Part shown: piece by piece, positions 51,471-60,269 of the stretch
Position numbering within the stretch: the first letter of the stretch is position 1
How the letters are laid out: the number at the start of each line of letters is the position of its first letter
Assembly (NCBI RefSeq): GCF_030929555.1
Contig: NZ_JAVFVT010000011.1
Location: 1 to 64,000, forward strand
Reading direction: 5' to 3'
DNA from: Paenibacillus sp. LHD-117
GTDB taxonomy: Bacteria > Bacillota > Bacilli > Paenibacillales > Paenibacillaceae
Length of the DNA: 64,000 nucleotides
The notes under the pieces: model-generated
Database searches by the model: none
What the model was told of the DNA's origin: nothing
Seen by the model: only the letters and a program-made list of their open reading frames with translations
Position numbers and translations under genes: made by a program

Positions 51471-52573
51471 GGCGCGATTCCGATCGGCAGCCTGGACGAG
51501 GCATGTTCGGCGTGTTCATGCGGGACAGGCTGTTGTATATCCTCTGCGTCCTCGTCATCGTCGGGCTCGCCGTTTGCCTGCTCCTGTTGGAGAGGAAACG
51601 TTACCCGGGAATGGTGGAAACGGGAACGGTCTATTATTTCATCCTATTGTCTTTTGTTGCGCTGTTCGCTTGGCTCGCCGCCGATTATATCCGCCAGCGT
51701 TATTACTTTAAGCAAATGTACGAAGCGATCGAGCGGACGGACGACCTGCAGGCGTCCACGATCGTCCAATCCGCCGCTACCGAAGAGCAGCGGCTTGTCA
51801 TAGAGCTTCTGCAGGAGCAGCACCGCGCGTTTCTTGGCGAGCTGAACCGCTACCGCCGCAGCCAAGAGATGCATAACCATTTCGTGCTTCAATGGGTTCA
51901 TCATATGAAAACGCCTATATCGGTCATCCATCTGCAAATGCAGGAAGGGGCCGAGAGCGGCTGGAAGACGGAGGAAGAGCAGCGATCGATGGCGGCTAGC
52001 ATGATCGAGGAAGCGGATCGCCTGACGCGCGGGCTGGAGATGATGCTTCATACGGCAAGACTCGACAAGTTCGAACTGGATGTCCATATTCGAAGGCTGC
52101 CGCTGCACGACCTGATCCGGACGGCCATCAACGCGCATAAGCGGCTTTGCATTCGCCATTCCATCTTCCCGAAAGTGGAAGGCGAGCTGTGGGTGGAGTC
52201 CGACGAGAAGTGGATGACGTTCGTCCTGAATCAATTGGTCAGCAATGCGATCAAATATAGCAAAAACAAGCCAGGCGCCAAGGCGCTGTTGTTCCGCTTG
52301 CTGCAGCAAGAGGCGGGCAGAGGCGAGCTTATCGTGTCCGATGAAGGCATCGGCATCGCGCCGCAGGACATTCCGCGCGTCTTCGATCCGTTCTTCACCG
52401 GCGAGAACGGGCGGACGACAGGCGAGTCGACCGGCATGGGGCTGTATTTGGCGAAGCGGGTCATGACGAAGCTGGGCCATGGCATCCGCGTCGAATCGGA
52501 GCTTGGATCCGGTACGACGGTGACGCTGACGTTCGAGCCGAAGGGCATCCACGTCATAGAATTGGATAGGTAG
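51467..52573 (+). CDS. bceS: BceS-type intramembrane-sensing histidine kinase
   Basis: A 368-residue kinase with two TM helices (LLYILCVLVIVGLAVCLLLL and TVYYFILLSFVALFAWLAAD) and almost no external loop, the hallmark of BceS-like kinases that sense through their ABC transporter. The phosphoacceptor box is WVHHMKTPISVIHL (His145). Then the ATPase domain follows: LNQLVSNAIKYSKNKPG (N), ELIVSDEGIGIAPQDIPRVF (G1), GESTGMGLYLAKRV (G2). GTG start at 51467 overlaps the bceR stop (GTGA), with GGAGG before it. Confidence 0.94.
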   Translation: MRRDSDRQPGRGMFGVFMRDRLLYILCVLVIVGLAVCLLLLERKRYPGMVETGTVYYFILLSFVALFAWLAADYIRQRYYFKQMYEAIERTDDLQASTIVQSAATEEQRLVIELLQEQHRAFLGELNRYRRSQEMHNHFVLQWVHHMKTPISVIHLQMQEGAESGWKTEEEQRSMAASMIEEADRLTRGLEMMLHTARLDKFELDVHIRRLPLHDLIRTAINAHKRLCIRHSIFPKVEGELWVESDEKWMTFVLNQLVSNAIKYSKNKPGAKALLFRLLQQEAGRGELIVSDEGIGIAPQDIPRVFDPFFTGENGRTTGESTGMGLYLAKRVMTKLGHGIRVESELGSGTTVTLTFEPKGIHVIELDR

Positions 52574-52594
52574 CGCGAGAGCGTGCGGCGAATA

Positions 52595-52669
52595 TGACAA
52601 TTCTGTAAGATTCGGAAACGCGGTTTGAAAGGTTAATCGATGGGTCGTGCGCTCCCCTGGGTATATACT
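52595..52669 (+). promoter_or_regulatory. BceR-like box and promoter of the transporter genes
   Basis: TGACA-ATTC-TGTAA (52595-52608) matches the BceR-type consensus TnACA-N4-TGTAA as I recall it. The -10 TATACT is at 52664-52669; the -35 region (near 52641, TGGGTC) is poor, as expected for an activator-dependent promoter. The transporter starts at 52717. Confidence 0.7.
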
Positions 52670-52716
52670 GGTGCTATTGAAGCACATTAGAACCAATCAA
52701 GGAGGAGCTGCATCAA

Positions 52717-53493
52717 ATGAGCGTACTTAAAGCGCAAGGATTAGGCAAAATATATAGCAGCAAAGGCAATGTCGTATACAAGGCGCTGGAGGACATCGAC
52801 CTTCAAGTGGAAGCGGGAGAATTCGTTGGCGTTATGGGGCCTTCGGGCAGCGGCAAGACGACGCTTCTCAATCTGCTCGCGACGATCGACCGCCCGACTT
52901 CCGGCGCGATCGAAATCAATGGCATCAATCCGACGAAGCTGACGGAGAACAAGCTGGCGTTGTTCCGCCGCCGCGAGCTCGGGTTCGTCTTCCAGGATTT
53001 TAACCTGCTGGACACGTTATCGATCAAGGAAAACATTATTTTGCCGCTCGTGCTCGAGGGCATGGCGCCGCGCCAGATCGAGCAGCGGCTGATGCCGATC
53101 GCCGAGATGCTGCAGATCGCGGCCATTATGGACAAGCGGACGTATGAAGTATCGGGCGGCCAGAAGCAGCGCGCGGCCATCGCGCGCGCCATTATCTATC
53201 AGCCGTCGCTCGTACTCGCGGACGAATTGACGGGCAACCTTGATTCCAAGTCCGCCAAGGACGTCATGGACGCGCTGAAGGAGATGAATGAGAAGCTAAA
53301 GGCTACGGTGCTGATGGTGACGCATGATCCGTTCTCCGCCAGCTACTGTCAGCGCATCGTGTTTATCAAGGACGGCAAGTTTTTCTCGGAAATACGGAAG
53401 GGCGTAAACCGCCAGGCGTTTTTCCAGCAAATACTGGACGCGTTAAGCGTGCTGGGAGGGAATTTCGATGACGTTCCGTTCGCTCGCGCTTAG
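52717..53493 (+). CDS. bceA: BceA-type ABC transporter ATP-binding protein
   Basis: A 258-residue ATPase of the LolD/MacB/BceA class. Walker A is VMGPSGSGKTTLLN, the Q-loop is LGFVFQDFNLLDTLS, the signature is YEVSGGQKQRAAIARAI and Walker B is LVLADELTGNLDSK. The H-loop is MVTHDPFSASYCQR. Together with the permease downstream it removes peptide antibiotics such as bacitracin from their lipid target and signals flux to the kinase. GGAGGAG precedes the ATG. It overlaps the permease by 26 bases. Confidence 0.95.
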   Translation: MSVLKAQGLGKIYSSKGNVVYKALEDIDLQVEAGEFVGVMGPSGSGKTTLLNLLATIDRPTSGAIEINGINPTKLTENKLALFRRRELGFVFQDFNLLDTLSIKENIILPLVLEGMAPRQIEQRLMPIAEMLQIAAIMDKRTYEVSGGQKQRAAIARAIIYQPSLVLADELTGNLDSKSAKDVMDALKEMNEKLKATVLMVTHDPFSASYCQRIVFIKDGKFFSEIRKGVNRQAFFQQILDALSVLGGNFDDVPFARA

Positions 53494-55444
53494 CAACGTC
53501 AGAGGCAATTGGAGGGCGTACAGCGCCTTCTTCCTGAGCAGCGTCTTTTCGGTCATGATCTTCTACATTTACGCCGCGTTCATCTACCATCCCGACGTGG
53601 TCAGTGGGCAAATTCTGTCAGCCTTGAAGGTGCGGACCGGCATGATGTTCTGCCTTTATATCATCATCATCTTCTCGTTCCTGTTCATCCTCTATTCCAA
53701 TTCCGCGTTTTTGAAGACCAGGAAGCAGGAATTCGGCTTGTTTTCGTTGTTCGGAATGACGAGGTCGCAGCTGCGCAAGCTGGTCATCTACGAGAATATG
53801 GCGATATCCGTCATGGCGATCGGCGTCGGACTCGGACTCGGATTATTGTTCAGCAAGCTATTTTTTATGGCGCTGGGCGCGTTGCTCGAGATGAAGGAAA
53901 CCATCTCGTTCGCCGTTCCGGCGAAGGCGGTATGGATGACCTCCGGAGGGTTCTTCGTTCTTTTCATGGTCATCTCGGCGTGGACCGTCATTCGGATGCG
54001 GAAGACGGAAATCATCGAGCTGTTGACCGCTTCCAGAAAGCCGAAGGGAAAGCTCGTATATTCCCGGTGGCTGGTGGCTTTAGCCGCAGCATGCCTAGTA
54101 TCGGGCTACGCGATGGCCGTGCTCATGAACGCGGGCACGTTCGTGCTGTTGTCGCTCCCGATTCTGGCCACCGTCGTCGTGGGCACCTATTTCCTGTTCA
54201 CGCAGCTCAGCATTTTGCTGATCGGCTGGTTCCAGAAGCGGACCGGCATTTATTACAAGAAAACGAATATGCTGATCTTCGCCCAGTTAGGCTATAAGAT
54301 TCGGGACAACGCACGTATTCTGTTCGTCGTCTCCATCTTGAGCGCCGTCATCCTGACGGCCATGGGCACGGTGTACATCATGCAGATCCAAGGCAAACAG
54401 GATATGATGGAAAACTCGCCTTACACGCTTGCCTACGTCGAGAAGGGGCTGCATGCCGAAAAGGTGATCGACCAAAAGAAGCTGAGAGGCATTTTGAAGG
54501 ATGACGGTTACAAAATCACCAAGGAAGCAAAGGTTATCGGCATTGCGCTCGAAAAATACCATTTGACGTTCGAGGGAGAGAGCATGGAGCTCGGCCGCGA
54601 CAATTGGGATGATGTGGATTTCTCGATGTCCGCCTTTATCATGTCCGCCTCGGATTACAATAAGCTGGCGAAGGAGCAGGGACAGCCTGCGATCGAAGCG
54701 GAGAGCGGCAAGCTGACTGTCGCGTATCCGCATTTCTATAATAAAACTTACGGAAGCGGAACGGCATCGGGCTTGATCGGCGGGGAGAAGGTCGAGCTGC
54801 CCGTCGCCGGCACCGTAAGCGAAAACATCGCGAACAATTGGATCGACTCGAACGCGGTAACGATCGTGATGGACGACTTGAGCTTCGTGAATCTGATCGC
54901 CAAGGTTCCGGAGGAAGAACAACGGGTATTTTACGGCTTCGAGCTTTCGGGCTGGGAGAAGTCGGCGCCTACCGTGGAGAAGCTTACCGCTCTCGTTCCG
55001 GAAGAGATGTCCGGGGAGAAGGATTTCTCGCGGGCGGAGAGCTTCGCGTCCATGAACGTGACGATCTCGCTGACGCTGTTCATCGGCTTGTTTATCAGCT
55101 TGCTGTTCTTTATCGCGGCGGGCAGCATGATTTACTTCAAGCTGTTCACGGAGCTTCAGGAGGATCAGACGCAATATAAGGGACTCGCCCGCATCGGCAT
55201 GACGCGGAAAGAAATCCGGCGCATCGTCGTCAGCCAGATCGCGATCGTCTTCTTTATCCCGTGCATCGTCGGCATTATCCATGCGCTCTTCGCCATGGTC
55301 TCGCTGGACAACATGATGGGCTCGTCCAATTGGCTGTATTCTTTCGTTGTCATCGGCATCTATATCGTGATGCAGACGCTCTATTTCCTTCTTGCGAGCG
55401 GCACGTACATGAAGAGCATGCTGAAGGGAACGGCCGTTTCGTAA
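53468..55444 (+). CDS. bceB: BceB-type ABC transporter permease
   Basis: A 658-residue permease with the BceB layout: FtsX-like helices at the start (AYSAFFLSSVFSVMIFYIYA), further TM helices to about residue 310, a large extracellular domain of about 200 residues between TM7 and TM8, and a second FtsX segment at the end (FFIAAGSMIYFKLFTELQED). TRKQEFGLFSLFGMTRSQLR is a typical cytoplasmic loop. The external domain binds the peptide or lipid complex and sets specificity; its exact ligand cannot be read from sequence. Start ATG at 53468 follows GGGAGGG. Confidence 0.94.
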   Translation: MTFRSLALSNVRGNWRAYSAFFLSSVFSVMIFYIYAAFIYHPDVVSGQILSALKVRTGMMFCLYIIIIFSFLFILYSNSAFLKTRKQEFGLFSLFGMTRSQLRKLVIYENMAISVMAIGVGLGLGLLFSKLFFMALGALLEMKETISFAVPAKAVWMTSGGFFVLFMVISAWTVIRMRKTEIIELLTASRKPKGKLVYSRWLVALAAACLVSGYAMAVLMNAGTFVLLSLPILATVVVGTYFLFTQLSILLIGWFQKRTGIYYKKTNMLIFAQLGYKIRDNARILFVVSILSAVILTAMGTVYIMQIQGKQDMMENSPYTLAYVEKGLHAEKVIDQKKLRGILKDDGYKITKEAKVIGIALEKYHLTFEGESMELGRDNWDDVDFSMSAFIMSASDYNKLAKEQGQPAIEAESGKLTVAYPHFYNKTYGSGTASGLIGGEKVELPVAGTVSENIANNWIDSNAVTIVMDDLSFVNLIAKVPEEEQRVFYGFELSGWEKSAPTVEKLTALVPEEMSGEKDFSRAESFASMNVTISLTLFIGLFISLLFFIAAGSMIYFKLFTELQEDQTQYKGLARIGMTRKEIRRIVVSQIAIVFFIPCIVGIIHALFAMVSLDNMMGSSNWLYSFVVIGIYIVMQTLYFLLASGTYMKSMLKGTAVS

Positions 55445-55456
55445 AGTGTTGCAAAT

Positions 55457-55504
55457 AAACCGGCCTGCCGCGCCCCTTAATCGGGACGCGGCAGGCCGGT
55501 TTTG
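55457..55504 (+). terminator. Terminator of the bce module
   Basis: A perfect 16-bp stem (55457-55472 with 55487-55502) ends in TTTT. It probably also serves the convergent phosphatase. Confidence 0.9.
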
Positions 55505-55543
55505 CGTTTTCGCCGCCGAGCGGGCTTTCCGGAGTCGGGCGAT

Positions 55544-56224
55544 TCATTTCGTCAGCAGATGCGCGACGGATTCCACTCGAACATCGCTGCCGCTGCGGTA
55601 GCCGGCCATGGTTTCGCACGAGTAGGCGATGCTGCCGCTAAGATCCAGCAGCGTTAGCCGATTGCCGTGTTTAGCCCCTGTGTCGATGCCGATCCGTCTC
55701 TCGTCTGACCAAATCGTGCCAACGGGAGCGCCGAGCTTGAACGTCGGCGTATGGCCGAACACGATTCGGCGTTTGCCGGTTATTCGGCTCGCCGGATGGA
55801 GATAGAACTCTTCCCGTATTTCCGTTAAGTCCCGAACGGTCTGGTTCTGGAACGCTCTGCCTGGGCGAATGCCGGCATGGACGAACAAATAGTCGCCGGT
55901 CTTCAGATACAGGGGAAGCGATAGAATCCATTTGGCATATTGGTGATAGGTCGCGTTTCCTCTCCTGGCGAGAGAAGCAAGCTTCAGTTCCTGATTGCCG
56001 GGGATTGCCAGCGCTCCGGATGCGACAAGCTTACGGATCGTATCGAGCGTGTCCCAGCTCGCGGGTTTGTCCGCGTCGATGTAATCCCCGAGCAGCATGA
56101 GCCTGTCGGCGTTCGGATCATATGCCGCAGCTTCCAATAGCGCAAGTAAGCCGTCTTTGTGCCCATGGATGTCCGATATGGCAAACAAACGAGCTTCCTC
56201 GCCGCTTAATGAATGATTGGCCAC
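55544..56224 (-). CDS. PPP-family phosphoesterase with GNQE variant
   Basis: A protein of about 226 residues of the Ser/Thr phosphatase-ApaH-PrpE type. Motifs in order: ISDIHGHKDGL (GDxHG class), LMLLGDYIDADKPASWDT (GDxxD), IPGNQELKL, where most members have GNHE, FVHAGIRPGRAF, IVFGHTPTFK and GIDTGAKHGNRL. The His to Gln change in the metal/acid motif may lower or alter activity. The start is uncertain: GTG 56224 is used; the frame is open to 56281. No good ribosome site marks either. Substrate (phosphoprotein or Ap4A) unknown. Confidence 0.82.
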   Translation of the reverse strand: MANHSLSGEEARLFAISDIHGHKDGLLALLEAAAYDPNADRLMLLGDYIDADKPASWDTLDTIRKLVASGALAIPGNQELKLASLARRGNATYHQYAKWILSLPLYLKTGDYLFVHAGIRPGRAFQNQTVRDLTEIREEFYLHPASRITGKRRIVFGHTPTFKLGAPVGTIWSDERRIGIDTGAKHGNRLTLLDLSGSIAYSCETMAGYRSGSDVRVESVAHLLTK

Positions 56225-56418
56225 TCTCGATCGACTACCTTTCGTCCTCTTTCCTGTACATGTATGCGGAGTCCTGGACAAATGCTGGCCGTAACGGACT
56301 CGCCGGCTGCGAGAGGGTTCTCATGTACAATATATAACCGCCGGCCGCAACTGGTATCGGCTACTGCACGGCAGCAAACGCCCTCGTTATGGCCTAAACC
56401 GTTACACGCGCCGAATAC

Positions 56419-56690
56419 TTAGCCGCGACGCTTCAGCCGGCCGAAGTATTTCACCATCTCCTTGAGCGTATGCGACCTTCCGATCGGGCCCCAGGTATCC
56501 CATTCCCTGCTGTCGGGGTAATAGACGCGGCTTTCCCTAACAGCGCTTAGTTGCTCCCAGTCAGGGGCGGCGGCAAAGGCATGCAATACCGATTCGTCCG
56601 ACCATAAAATAAGCAATTGCTCGGGATCGAGCTGAAGCAATTCCCGCAAGGAAACGGTTCGGTAAGCGCCGAATTCAAGTCCTTCCTCGG
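56419..56690 (-). pseudogene. Remnant of a siderophore-binding protein gene (C-terminal part)
   Basis: The minus-strand frame ends with a sequence typical of the last 80-90 residues of Fe3+-siderophore binding lipoproteins: YRTVSLRELLQLDPEQLLIL, WEQLSAVRESRVYYPDSREW, GPIGRSHTLKEMVKYFGRL. The N-terminal two thirds, signal and lipobox are missing. Upstream of about 56690 the frame only shadows the plus-strand permease. Its 5' end abuts the truncated permease in head-to-head orientation, with no promoter left. Confidence 0.75.
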
Positions 56691-57591
56691 GATCGGGCCT
56701 TTTGAACTTTGGCATGCGATATTGGGCCGAGAGGCCGAAGAGCTGGTCTTCATCGTGCGGGAGCTTCGGGCGCCTCGGCTCATCGTTGCCTGTCTTGTTG
56801 GGGCTTCCCTTGCGGTGTCGGGCGCGATCCTGCAGGCGGTAATCCGTAATCCGCTCGCCGCTCCGGACGTGGTGGGCATTACCGGAGGGGCATCCGTTGG
56901 GGCCGTGGCGTTTATTACTTGCCTGCCCGGGATGTTCACCGTCCATTTGCTGCCCGTCGCATCGATCCTGGGCGCATTCCTTGCGGCACTGTTCGTCTAT
57001 CTGCTCGCTTGGAAACGCGGCGCCAGCTCGCTAAGGCTCGTGCTTGTCGGCATCGGCGTTGCATCGCTGCTGTCCGCCATCACGTCTTTCATGATGACGT
57101 TCGGAGGCACATATACGGCGACGTCGGCCTACATCTGGCTGACCGGCACGATCTACGGCTCCTCCTGGCTCCACGTATGGGCGCTGCTGCCATGGACGGC
57201 CGCCGCGTTCGTGATCGTTTACTTCAACACGCGAATCATCGGCGTCCAGCTGCTTGGAGACGAGCTTGCCATCGGGCTCGGAAGCTCGGTCGAGCGGCAG
57301 CGTCTAGGCTTGGTCATGCTGAGCGTGGCGCTGGCGGGCTCCGCGGTGTCCATCGGCGGCGTTATCGGATTCGTCGGGCTGATCGCGCCCCATATGGCGC
57401 GCAAGCTGACGGGGCCGATCATGTCGAGGCTGCTTCCGGTAAGCGCCTTGACAGGCGCTATCATCGTGACGGCAGCAGATCTGGTTGCACGTACCGCCTT
57501 CCTCCCGCTGGACATTCCGGTGGGCGTATTCACTTCGGCGATCGGCGCGCCGTTCTTCATCTATCTGCTCTACCGTTCCCGCAGAGCCTAA
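56690..57591 (+). pseudogene. FecCD-type siderophore permease, truncated at the N-terminus
   Basis: About 300 residues of a FecCD/BtuC-family permease. FIVRELRAPRLIVACLVGAS, LAVSGAILQAVIRNPLAAPD, GITGGASVGAVAF, LLGDELAIGLGSS and IGFVGLIAPHMARKLTGP are all intact up to the terminator. The first TM helix (about 35-45 residues), signal and promoter are missing: the frame from 56617 begins inside the reversed binding-protein remnant and has no ribosome site. No second permease or ATPase follows. It is likely non-functional. Confidence 0.78.
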
Positions 57592-57593
57592 AC

Positions 57594-57641
57594 GAAAAAA
57601 AGCTTCCACGGGCCCTAGTATACGGCCGTGGAAGCTTTTTT
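57594..57641. terminator. Bidirectional terminator
   Basis: AAAAAAGCTTCCACGG pairs with CCGTGGAAGCTTTTTT across a short loop, with A-run and T-run. It was the natural end of the permease gene and also serves the convergent phosphoesterase. Confidence 0.92.
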
Positions 57642-57673
57642 ATTGATTTGAAAGCGGAAGCCCAAGATGGGCG

Positions 57674-58816
57674 TTAGCTGAAATTCACCTCGACATGCAG
57701 CACCTCGGATCGGCTGCCAATCCGGACGGGCGGCCCCCAGAAGCCGAAGCCGGACGAGACGATCGCATGGAGCTTGCCCTTCCGTTTGTATCCCCAATCG
57801 AGCTCGAATACCTTCTTCGTGATGAGGTGGTTTGGCATCATTTGGCCGCGATGCGTGTGACCGGAGAGGCTGAGGTCGATCCCGCTTTCCTCCGCGGCGT
57901 TTAACTCAAGCGGCTGGTGGTCCAGCAGGATAAGCGGCATGGAATCGTCCAGCGGCTCGACCAGTTCAGCAATCGATTGCCGTTTGCCCTGGCCGCCGCC
58001 GTCAGCCGCCTTGTCCTTGCGTCCGATGAGGATGAAGCTGTCATCGACGACGGCCGTTTCGTCCATCAAGACGTGGACGCCGATCGTTTCCATCTCGCTG
58101 ACGTACTCAGGCACCTTTCTGCCGATGTATTCGTGATTGCCGGTCACGGCGTACACGCCAAGCGGCGCTTTCAGCTTGCTGAATGTGGCGGCCAGCCCCT
58201 TCCTCAGGAACGGCTCCAGATCGTCGTCGAGCACGTCGCCCGGGATGAGGATAATGTCGGGTTTGATTTCGTTCACTTTGGCGATTAGACGGTTCAAGTG
58301 ATTGTGTCCGATCACCGTTCCCAGATGGAGGTCGGAAGCGACCGCGATCGTGAGCTTGCTACGATTCCGGGCGGGCTTCGCGATCGTTACGTCGTAGCGG
58401 CGGATGACGGGGCTCCATGCGTTCCGCGTGCCATGCACCAAGATGAAGAACAGCAGCAAGGCGGTTACGCCGCCGACGCCGACCAAGTATACGTCTCTGC
58501 CTGCTCCGGCCAGCTTCAGCGCGAGCGCGGTCAGGTCCGCGATCGGAAGAAGCAACAGACCGTATTGCACGAGAGCGAACCAATACGAACCGATCAGCTT
58601 CACGGGATCCGCGATGATTCGCAAGGCCGAGGATTGGCCGAATCGTCCAAGGATATAGGCCAGCGCAACGAAGGCGACAACGACGGCATATGCGGGCCAC
58701 GCCTCCCAGCCGGTCAGCTCCGACAGCAGCATCCAACCGTTCCAGCCGATATAGGCCGTAATGGCGGCATAGATCGCGAAGAAGGAGACAATCATAACCA
58801 ACGTACGGGCTTTCAT
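57674..58816 (-). CDS. Membrane-anchored metallophosphoesterase
   Basis: A 380-residue protein. Residues 1 to about 135 hold four TM helices. The remainder is a calcineurin-like phosphoesterase domain on the far side of the last helix: IAVASDLHLGTVIGHNHL (DxH), IILIPGDVLDDDLEPFL (GDxxD), YAVTGNHEYIG (GNHE), PLILLDHQPLE and LSLSGHTHRGQMMPN (GHTH). All metal ligands are in place. The layout matches YkuE/YpbG-like proteins whose substrates are undefined. Start at 58816 follows AAAGGAG by 9 bases. Confidence 0.93.
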   Translation of the reverse strand: MKARTLVMIVSFFAIYAAITAYIGWNGWMLLSELTGWEAWPAYAVVVAFVALAYILGRFGQSSALRIIADPVKLIGSYWFALVQYGLLLLPIADLTALALKLAGAGRDVYLVGVGGVTALLLFFILVHGTRNAWSPVIRRYDVTIAKPARNRSKLTIAVASDLHLGTVIGHNHLNRLIAKVNEIKPDIILIPGDVLDDDLEPFLRKGLAATFSKLKAPLGVYAVTGNHEYIGRKVPEYVSEMETIGVHVLMDETAVVDDSFILIGRKDKAADGGGQGKRQSIAELVEPLDDSMPLILLDHQPLELNAAEESGIDLSLSGHTHRGQMMPNHLITKKVFELDWGYKRKGKLHAIVSSGFGFWGPPVRIGSRSEVLHVEVNFS

Positions 58817-59130
58817 AGCAATCAGGCTCCTTTTGCGAGAGTAATAAATAAATAGATTGATAGTTAAGCTGTTGAATACTATAGCACAGCGCGAGACCGG
58901 CTTCCAATCGGGAGACGGAAGCAACGCGGCCGCTCGTCATCGGGAAGCCTCGGTAGAGGTTTTTTCATAGCCATTATACGGGACGGTCGGGGGGCGGTAT
59001 GATCGGTTTACGAACAATTCAAACGAAACGAATCTTTCAACTTCGTCATGTTCGCGTAAGCTTGATCGATTTCTTCACAAGCTCATTGCAGGTATACTAA
59101 GAGCATGATTCCAAGTATACGGAGGTTACG
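58817..59130. other. Divergent intergenic region, 314 bases
   Basis: No gene recognised. It holds AAAGGAG and AT-rich leader for the phosphoesterase on the left, and on the right TATACT (near 59094) before the DUF418 gene with a weak TTTCTT 17 bases upstream. CCTC-GGTA-GAGG followed by TTTTTT near 58950 looks like a small hairpin without a gene to end. Confidence 0.4.
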
Positions 59131-60189
59131 ATGGAAAGGCTTGAACTTACGAGAAGAATAGACGATTTGGATGTTTTGCGCGGTTTCGCGCTGCTGGGCA
59201 TCCTGCTGATGAATGCGATCCCGCTTCTACATCTTTCGGATCCCGCTCCGGGAACGATCGACGTTTCCTATCAGCGTTTTCTTTACCTGTTCGTAGAGGC
59301 GCGGTTTTTCAGCTTGTTTTCTTTCCTGTTCGGCGTTGGGTTTTACCTGTTCATTACGAGAGCGAGCGGAAAGGGTCGCAACGGATACTTGTTATTCTTG
59401 AAGAGAGTGGTTGTTCTGTTCGGGTTCGGATGGCTGCATATGAAGGTTCATCCCGGTGAGGCGCTGAGCGTGTACGCTGTCTGCGGTCTGCTCCTGTTGC
59501 CGATGTATAAGGTTGGGAAATGGATCAATTTGGCCGTGGGGCTTGCGTTAACCGTAGCGTTCAGCGTTATGGCGGCGAAAATATTGCTTCCTCTGTCCCT
59601 CATCCTGCTCGGCATCGCCGCCGGCCAATTCCGCGTGTTCGAGAAGCTCGCCCGACACCGCGGACGGCTTGCCTTATTCACGCTGATCATGCTCGCGTTA
59701 AGCGCGGCAGCGCTTTTCTACCAATACGGCCTTGCGCCGGAGGGCCCTTTCTCGCCCTATCTTATTGGCGGCACGGGATCGTCGGAGACCGAGCAAGCAA
59801 ATGCGTTCATGAGCGCCGGTGTCATGATCGGTCCGATCGTCTCCGGTTTGTATGCCGGGACGATACTGCTTCTCCTGCAGCGCAAAGCAGGGCGCATGCT
59901 TCTTCTGCCCCTCAAATTTTACGGCCGTATGGCGCTCACCAATTACATTGGACAAACCGCGCTGGTCATCGCCGCCGGCGACTGGCTGTCGCTTCGCGGA
60001 AACATCGGCTGGACGGAGCTGCTCGGGTATCTGCTAGCGATTCATATCGTTCTGATGGCTTTCAGCATGTTGTGGCTCAAGTGGTTCGCGATGGGACCGC
60101 TGGAGTGGATCTGGAGGGCGCTGACGTATTTCCGCTGGCCGCCCGTGCTGAATCGCAAACGCGGAAACAAGTCGGCCGCCGGGGGATAA
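59131..60189 (+). CDS. DUF418-domain membrane protein (YeiB-like)
   Basis: A 352-residue membrane protein with about nine to ten TM helices. RIDDLDVLRGFALLGILLMN is the typical N-terminus of the heparan-alpha-glucosaminide-acetyltransferase-like/DUF418 group, and FYGRMALTNYIGQTALVIAA with LWLKWFAMGPLEWIWRALTY is the DUF418 C-terminal signature. The group may acylate or export small molecules; nothing is proven. CGGAGG precedes the ATG. Monocistronic, 80 bases before topB. Confidence 0.92.
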   Translation: MERLELTRRIDDLDVLRGFALLGILLMNAIPLLHLSDPAPGTIDVSYQRFLYLFVEARFFSLFSFLFGVGFYLFITRASGKGRNGYLLFLKRVVVLFGFGWLHMKVHPGEALSVYAVCGLLLLPMYKVGKWINLAVGLALTVAFSVMAAKILLPLSLILLGIAAGQFRVFEKLARHRGRLALFTLIMLALSAAALFYQYGLAPEGPFSPYLIGGTGSSETEQANAFMSAGVMIGPIVSGLYAGTILLLLQRKAGRMLLLPLKFYGRMALTNYIGQTALVIAAGDWLSLRGNIGWTELLGYLLAIHIVLMAFSMLWLKWFAMGPLEWIWRALTYFRWPPVLNRKRGNKSAAGG

Positions 60190-60269
60190 GCGCCATCGGT
60201 CGTTGCGCCCATGCCGGGCTTATGTTATCTTGTCTCCATAGCTGAAAAGGATGGGAGAGAGCGCAAGGA

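Noticed and set aside
56691..56946. N-terminal part of the minus-strand frame ending at 56419
   Set aside because: Its residues (for example DEDQLFGLSAQ) are the antisense of the permease stretch ILGREAEELVFIVRELR; only the part below about 56690 matches a binding protein.
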